Source: an uncultured Eubacterium sp. (GTDB lineage: Bacteria > Bacillota > Clostridia > Peptostreptococcales > Anaerovoracaceae). From it: a DNA stretch of 7,664 nucleotides. Of this stretch, positions 4,584 through 7,664 are shown one piece after another. A program made the translations under genes and the position numbers. How positions within the stretch are numbered: the stretch's first letter is position 1; each line of letters begins with the position of its first letter. The stretch spans positions 1 through 7,664 of the forward strand of contig CALBGO010000040.1 of NCBI GenBank assembly GCA_937894585.1, given 5' to 3'. Below the pieces are notes generated by a model that was not told the DNA's origin, did not search any database, and saw nothing but the letters and a program-made list of their open reading frames with translations.

Positions 4584-6929
4584 ATGGAAAGTATTATGAA
4601 AATTGTCAAAAGAGACGGCAGAACCGTTGATTTTGATGTAAATAAAATTGCCGAGGCAATCTTCAAGGCTGCGAAGGTTTTAGGCGGCAGTGACAGAGAT
4701 ATGGCTGCATATCTTGCGAAACAGGTAGAACTTTATCTTTTGGAAATCTGTCATAATTCCACTCCGACTGTAGAACAGATTCAGGACGCCGTGGAAAAGA
4801 TTCTGATTGAGGCAGGTCACGCCCGCACCGCAAAAGAATATATTCTTTACAGAGCGGAGCGTACCCGTGTTCGTGATATGAACACCAAGCTGATGCGTGT
4901 TTATGAGGATTTGACTTTCAAGGAAGCTAAGGATAACGATGTAAAGCGTGAAAATGCCAATATCGACGGCAATACCGCCATGGGTACTATGCTGAAATAC
5001 GGTTCCGAGGGCGCCAAGGAATTTTATAAGATGTATGTTATTGATCCCAAGTATGCAAAAGCACACGATAACGGCGATATTCATATTCACGATATGGATT
5101 TTTATACTTTGACGATGACATGCTGTCAGATTGACCTTGTGGAACTTCTCAAGGATGGTTTTTCAACAGGACACGGCCATCTGCGCGAGCCTAACAGCAT
5201 TGAAAGCTATGCGGCGCTTGCCTGCATTGCAATCCAGTCCAACCAGAACGACCAGCACGGAGGACAGTCTGTTCCGAACTTTGATTACGGTATGGCGCCG
5301 GGAGTTCGCAAGTCCTTTATTAAGCTGTATTACAGAAATATGGGAAAACTCCTGGAAGGGCTGTGTGGTATTGATGAAGGCGGTCTGGTTGCCAGAGAAA
5401 TCTGCAAGGACATTGAAGAAAAATACGGCGTTGTTCCGCAGATGGGCTGGAACAACAATTATCTGCAGCTGGAGGCGGAAGCTCTGGAAGAATATGCTTC
5501 TGTCGAAGATATTGCAAAGATGCAGGATATGGCGAGAAATTTCACCGACCGTGAAATCAGACGCAAGACTTATCAGGCTATGGAGGCCCTGATTCACAAT
5601 CTGAACACCATGCATTCAAGAGCCGGCGCGCAGGTGCCGTTCAGCTCGCTGAACTACGGAACGGATATTTCTCCGGAAGGCCGTCTGGTAATGGAGTGTA
5701 TTATGAGAGCCACAGAAGCGGGTCTGGGCAACGGCGAAACTCCGATTTTCCCGATTCAGATTTTCAAGGTAAAAGAGGGCGTCAGCTACAATCCCGAAGA
5801 TCCGAATTACGATTTGTTCAAACTGGCCTGCAGGGTATCGGCAAAGAGACTGTTCCCGAACTTTTCGTTCCTGGATGCGCCGTTTAACAAGCAGTACTAT
5901 CAGGAGGGAAAACCGGAAACGGAATGCGCGTATATGGGCTGCAGAACCCGCGTAATCGGAAATGTTCACGATCCGTCAAGAGAAATCGTATACGGCAGAG
6001 GAAATCTTTCTTTCACTTCCATCAATCTGCCGCGGCTTGCCATTAAAGCCAAGGGGGATATTGACATCTTCTTTGACGGTCTTGACCATATGATTGACAT
6101 TGCCATCGGTCAGCTTAACGAGCGTTACAGAATCCAGTGCCAGAAAAAAGTCAAGAACTTCCCGTTCTTGATGGGACAGGGCGTATGGATTGATTCTAAG
6201 GAGCTGGGGCCTGAGGATACCATTGAGGAAGTGCTGAAGCACGGCACTCTTACGATTGGATTCATCGGTCTTGCAGAAGCGCTGAAAGCTTTAATCGGAA
6301 AGCATCACGGAGAATCGGAAGAAGCTGAAAAACTGGGTCTTGAAATTGTCGCTTATATGAGAAAGCGCATGGACGAGGAAGCCAGAAAGACAGGTCTTAA
6401 CTGGTCTTTGATTGCAACACCTGCGGAAGGGCTGTCCGGCAGATTCGTAAAAATCGACAGAGAAAAATTCGGCGTGATTCCGGGTGTTACAGACAGGGAT
6501 TATTATACCAACAGTTTCCATGTTCCCGTATACTACAATATCGGAGCTTTTGACAAGATTAAAAAGGAAGCGCCGTTCCACGAACTGACCAACGGCGGAC
6601 ACATTTCATATATTGAGCTGGACGGAGATCCTCTAAAGAATGTGGACGCTTTTGAAAAGGTCGTAAGATGTATGAAGGAAAACGGTATCGGTTACGGCTC
6701 CATCAACCATCCGGTCGACAGAGATCCGGTGTGCGGTTATACCGGTATTATCGATAATGAATGCCCTGCCTGCGGCAGAAAAGAGGGCGACGGCAACCCG
6801 AACTTTGAGAGAATCAGAAGAATCACAGGCTATCTGGTAGGCACTATGGATCACTGGAACGACGCCAAGACTTCTGAGGAGAAGGATCGTGTAAAACACG
6901 GAATCGGAGAGGGTTTTGAGAGAATCTGA
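4584..6929 (+). CDS. nrdD: Anaerobic (class III) ribonucleoside-triphosphate reductase NrdD
   Basis: This 781-residue cytoplasmic enzyme reduces ribonucleoside triphosphates to dNTPs with a glycyl radical and works only without oxygen. An N-terminal ATP-cone (about 5-95, starting IVKRDGRTVDFD) gives allosteric on/off control by ATP and dATP. The catalytic barrel follows, with NGDIHIHDMDFYTLTMTCCQIDL (Cys180 and Cys181 in the region of the reducing cysteine), the QNDQHGGQS segment, and YMGCRTRV, whose Cys453 is the expected thiyl radical site. Near the C-terminus are the zinc-site residues Cys717, Cys727 and Cys730, and RITGYLVGT with the radical Gly749, 32 residues from the end. The position matching the first zinc cysteine is Asp714. 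ATG 4584 has GGAGGGG (4569-4575) upstream; a later ATG at 4596 would be too far from it. Length is in the normal range for ATP-cone NrdD proteins. The stop TGA shares its A with the nrdG ATG. Confidence 0.97.
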   Translation: MESIMKIVKRDGRTVDFDVNKIAEAIFKAAKVLGGSDRDMAAYLAKQVELYLLEICHNSTPTVEQIQDAVEKILIEAGHARTAKEYILYRAERTRVRDMNTKLMRVYEDLTFKEAKDNDVKRENANIDGNTAMGTMLKYGSEGAKEFYKMYVIDPKYAKAHDNGDIHIHDMDFYTLTMTCCQIDLVELLKDGFSTGHGHLREPNSIESYAALACIAIQSNQNDQHGGQSVPNFDYGMAPGVRKSFIKLYYRNMGKLLEGLCGIDEGGLVAREICKDIEEKYGVVPQMGWNNNYLQLEAEALEEYASVEDIAKMQDMARNFTDREIRRKTYQAMEALIHNLNTMHSRAGAQVPFSSLNYGTDISPEGRLVMECIMRATEAGLGNGETPIFPIQIFKVKEGVSYNPEDPNYDLFKLACRVSAKRLFPNFSFLDAPFNKQYYQEGKPETECAYMGCRTRVIGNVHDPSREIVYGRGNLSFTSINLPRLAIKAKGDIDIFFDGLDHMIDIAIGQLNERYRIQCQKKVKNFPFLMGQGVWIDSKELGPEDTIEEVLKHGTLTIGFIGLAEALKALIGKHHGESEEAEKLGLEIVAYMRKRMDEEARKTGLNWSLIATPAEGLSGRFVKIDREKFGVIPGVTDRDYYTNSFHVPVYYNIGAFDKIKKEAPFHELTNGGHISYIELDGDPLKNVDAFEKVVRCMKENGIGYGSINHPVDRDPVCGYTGIIDNECPACGRKEGDGNPNFERIRRITGYLVGTMDHWNDAKTSEEKDRVKHGIGEGFERI

Positions 6930-7009
6930 TGAACGAGAATCTGATGAATGAAGAACTGTCGGAAGGGAAGCTGACCGGCGAAAAGCTGAAATGCGAAAAT
7001 GAAAAGAAA
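6920..7009 (+). repeat. Imperfect 15-bp tandem repeat across the nrdD/nrdG junction
   Basis: Six consecutive 15-base units start at 6920, 6935, 6950, 6965, 6980 and 6995. Units 1 and 2 are identical at 14 of 15 positions (GAGAATCTGATGAAC and GAGAATCTGATGAAT). Units 3 to 5 are diverged but keep CTG at positions 7-9 of each unit, and the sixth is only weakly related. Unit 1 contains the nrdD stop and nrdG start. Units 2-6 encode the pentapeptides ENLMN, EELSE, GKLTG, EKLKC and ENEKK of NrdG. Since 15 is a multiple of three, added copies keep the frame. Confidence 0.75.
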
Positions 7010-7516
7010 AAGAGCATTCGCATTGCGGGTGTGGTAAAGGAATCTATTGTTGACGGACCGGGTATCCGGTTCGTCGTATTCTGTCAGGGTTGTCCTCATC
7101 ACTGCCCGGGCTGCCATAATGCAGTTACCCACGATTTTGAAGGGGGATACGACTGCGCCGTGGAAACCTTTTTGGCAGCGATAGACGAGAACCCGCTGCT
7201 TTCAGGCGTAACCTTCAGCGGCGGAGAGCCTGCCTGTCAGCCTGAAGGTTTTGCAGCTCTTGCAGAAGAACTCAAGGTGCGTAATCTAAATATTATTATG
7301 TATTCCGGTTATACTTTTGAGGAACTTTTAGAAAAAGCGGAAAAAGAAAAGGCTTTGGCAAAGCTGCTTTCCTTTGTGGATATTCTGGTGGACGGCAGGT
7401 ACCGGGAGGTGGAGAGAGATCTGACACTTCTGTTCCGCGGCAGCAGAAATCAGCGAGTCATCGATGTGCCAAATTCCTTGAAACAGGGAAAAACAGTGCT
7501 TTCCGACAAGTTTTAG
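6929..7516 (+). CDS. nrdG: Anaerobic ribonucleotide reductase activating protein NrdG (radical SAM)
   Basis: This 195-residue radical SAM activase uses a [4Fe-4S] cluster and S-adenosylmethionine to generate the glycyl radical on NrdD. The cluster motif CxxxCxxC is Cys55-PHH-Cys59-PG-Cys62. FSGGEP (96-101) is the SAM-binding GGE motif, and FRGSRNQRVIDVPNSL (169-184) is the usual C-terminal NrdG signature. The family core begins near SIRIAGVVKESIVDGPG (29-45), so about 28 residues of charged, repetitive sequence precede it. The ATG at 6929 overlaps the nrdD stop (TGATG), which suggests translational coupling. An in-frame ATG at 6944 is possible and would shorten the protein by five residues. 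No strong Shine-Dalgarno lies at ideal spacing for either; GGAGAGGG (6906-6913) is 15 bases before the first. It shares the nrdD promoter and NrdR control. No convincing terminator follows. Confidence 0.95.
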   Translation: MNENLMNEELSEGKLTGEKLKCENEKKKSIRIAGVVKESIVDGPGIRFVVFCQGCPHHCPGCHNAVTHDFEGGYDCAVETFLAAIDENPLLSGVTFSGGEPACQPEGFAALAEELKVRNLNIIMYSGYTFEELLEKAEKEKALAKLLSFVDILVDGRYREVERDLTLLFRGSRNQRVIDVPNSLKQGKTVLSDKF

Positions 7517-7664
7517 AAGCTCTTGCTAAGTTTTAAAACAGAGCCCGAAAAGAAAAATAAGAAGAAATTACGATTCAAATGAAAAAAAAGCTTGTAATGA
7601 GTGGTATAGTCCCAAGTTTGACAGTTGTACATCGTAAAAACTCCGAAACCCATTGAAATTAGTG
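7517..7664. other. Downstream region without a supported gene
   Basis: The first part after nrdG is rich in A and purines and contains the palindrome GTTTTAAAAC (7530-7539). From about 7600 the composition changes. The minus strand there has two short frames open to the window edge: 31 codons ending with TAA at 7568-7570, and 49 codons ending at 7513-7515. Neither resembles a protein I can name. The stretch could be the end of a neighbouring gene or of an insertion sequence, but nothing decides this. Confidence 0.3.

Noticed and set aside
4292..4666. Minus-strand frame across the nrdD promoter region (124 codons)
   Set aside because: It would cross the terminator, promoter, NrdR boxes and nrdD start. 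It has no good ribosome binding site and its translation has no family resemblance.
5131..5592. Alternate plus-strand frame inside nrdD (153 codons)
   Set aside because: It is a shifted frame of the strongly conserved NrdD catalytic domain with no ribosome binding site and no recognisable motif.
7519..7544. Possible terminator after nrdG (GCTCT/AGAGC around GTTTTAAAAC)
   Set aside because: The stem is only five pairs with a long loop and no T run follows on the plus strand, so it does not meet the usual criteria.

Overview
The window carries six protein genes and the control sites between them. It fits an anaerobic, low-to-mid GC Gram-positive bacterium of the Clostridia type. The reasons are AAAGGAGG-type ribosome binding sites, sigma-A-like promoters, a class III (oxygen-sensitive) ribonucleotide reductase with its activase, a typical Gram-positive lipoprotein signal, and clostridial-looking Ogt and NrdD sequences. 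The species cannot be named from this alone.

Layout, left to right. (1) sstT (59-1276, +) is a sodium-coupled serine/threonine importer. Its ribosome binding site lies inside a short hairpin, and a strong 14-bp stem follows the gene. (2) ogt (1465-1989, +) is an O6-alkylguanine DNA repair protein with two plausible starts. (3) A stem-loop at 2095-2140 separates ogt from the convergent next gene. (4) A secreted lipoprotein (2175-3584, -) has the architecture of a PepD-type M20 dipeptidase but lacks several metal-site residues, so it looks like a surface-anchored pseudo-peptidase. (5) A GNAT acetyltransferase (3748-4284, +) diverges from it across a 163-bp AT-rich gap. (6) The 299-bp gap 4285-4583 holds a terminator, a good sigma-A promoter and a pair of NrdR-box-like sites. 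(7) nrdD (4584-6929, +) and nrdG (6929-7516, +) form a translationally coupled pair that makes deoxyribonucleotides without oxygen. (8) The last 148 bp hold no gene I can support.

How the parts work together: NrdD reduces ribonucleoside triphosphates once NrdG has installed a glycyl radical on it. The NrdR boxes over the promoter imply dNTP-responsive repression of both genes. The other four genes (amino acid uptake, DNA repair, lipoprotein, acetyltransferase) look like independent units with no clear shared pathway.

The most unusual points are the metal-site-less PepD-like lipoprotein and an imperfect 15-bp tandem repeat that runs across the nrdD stop / nrdG start and encodes a pentapeptide-repeat N-terminal extension on NrdG. 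I do not see a CRISPR array, tRNA, rRNA, complete mobile element or clear defence system.
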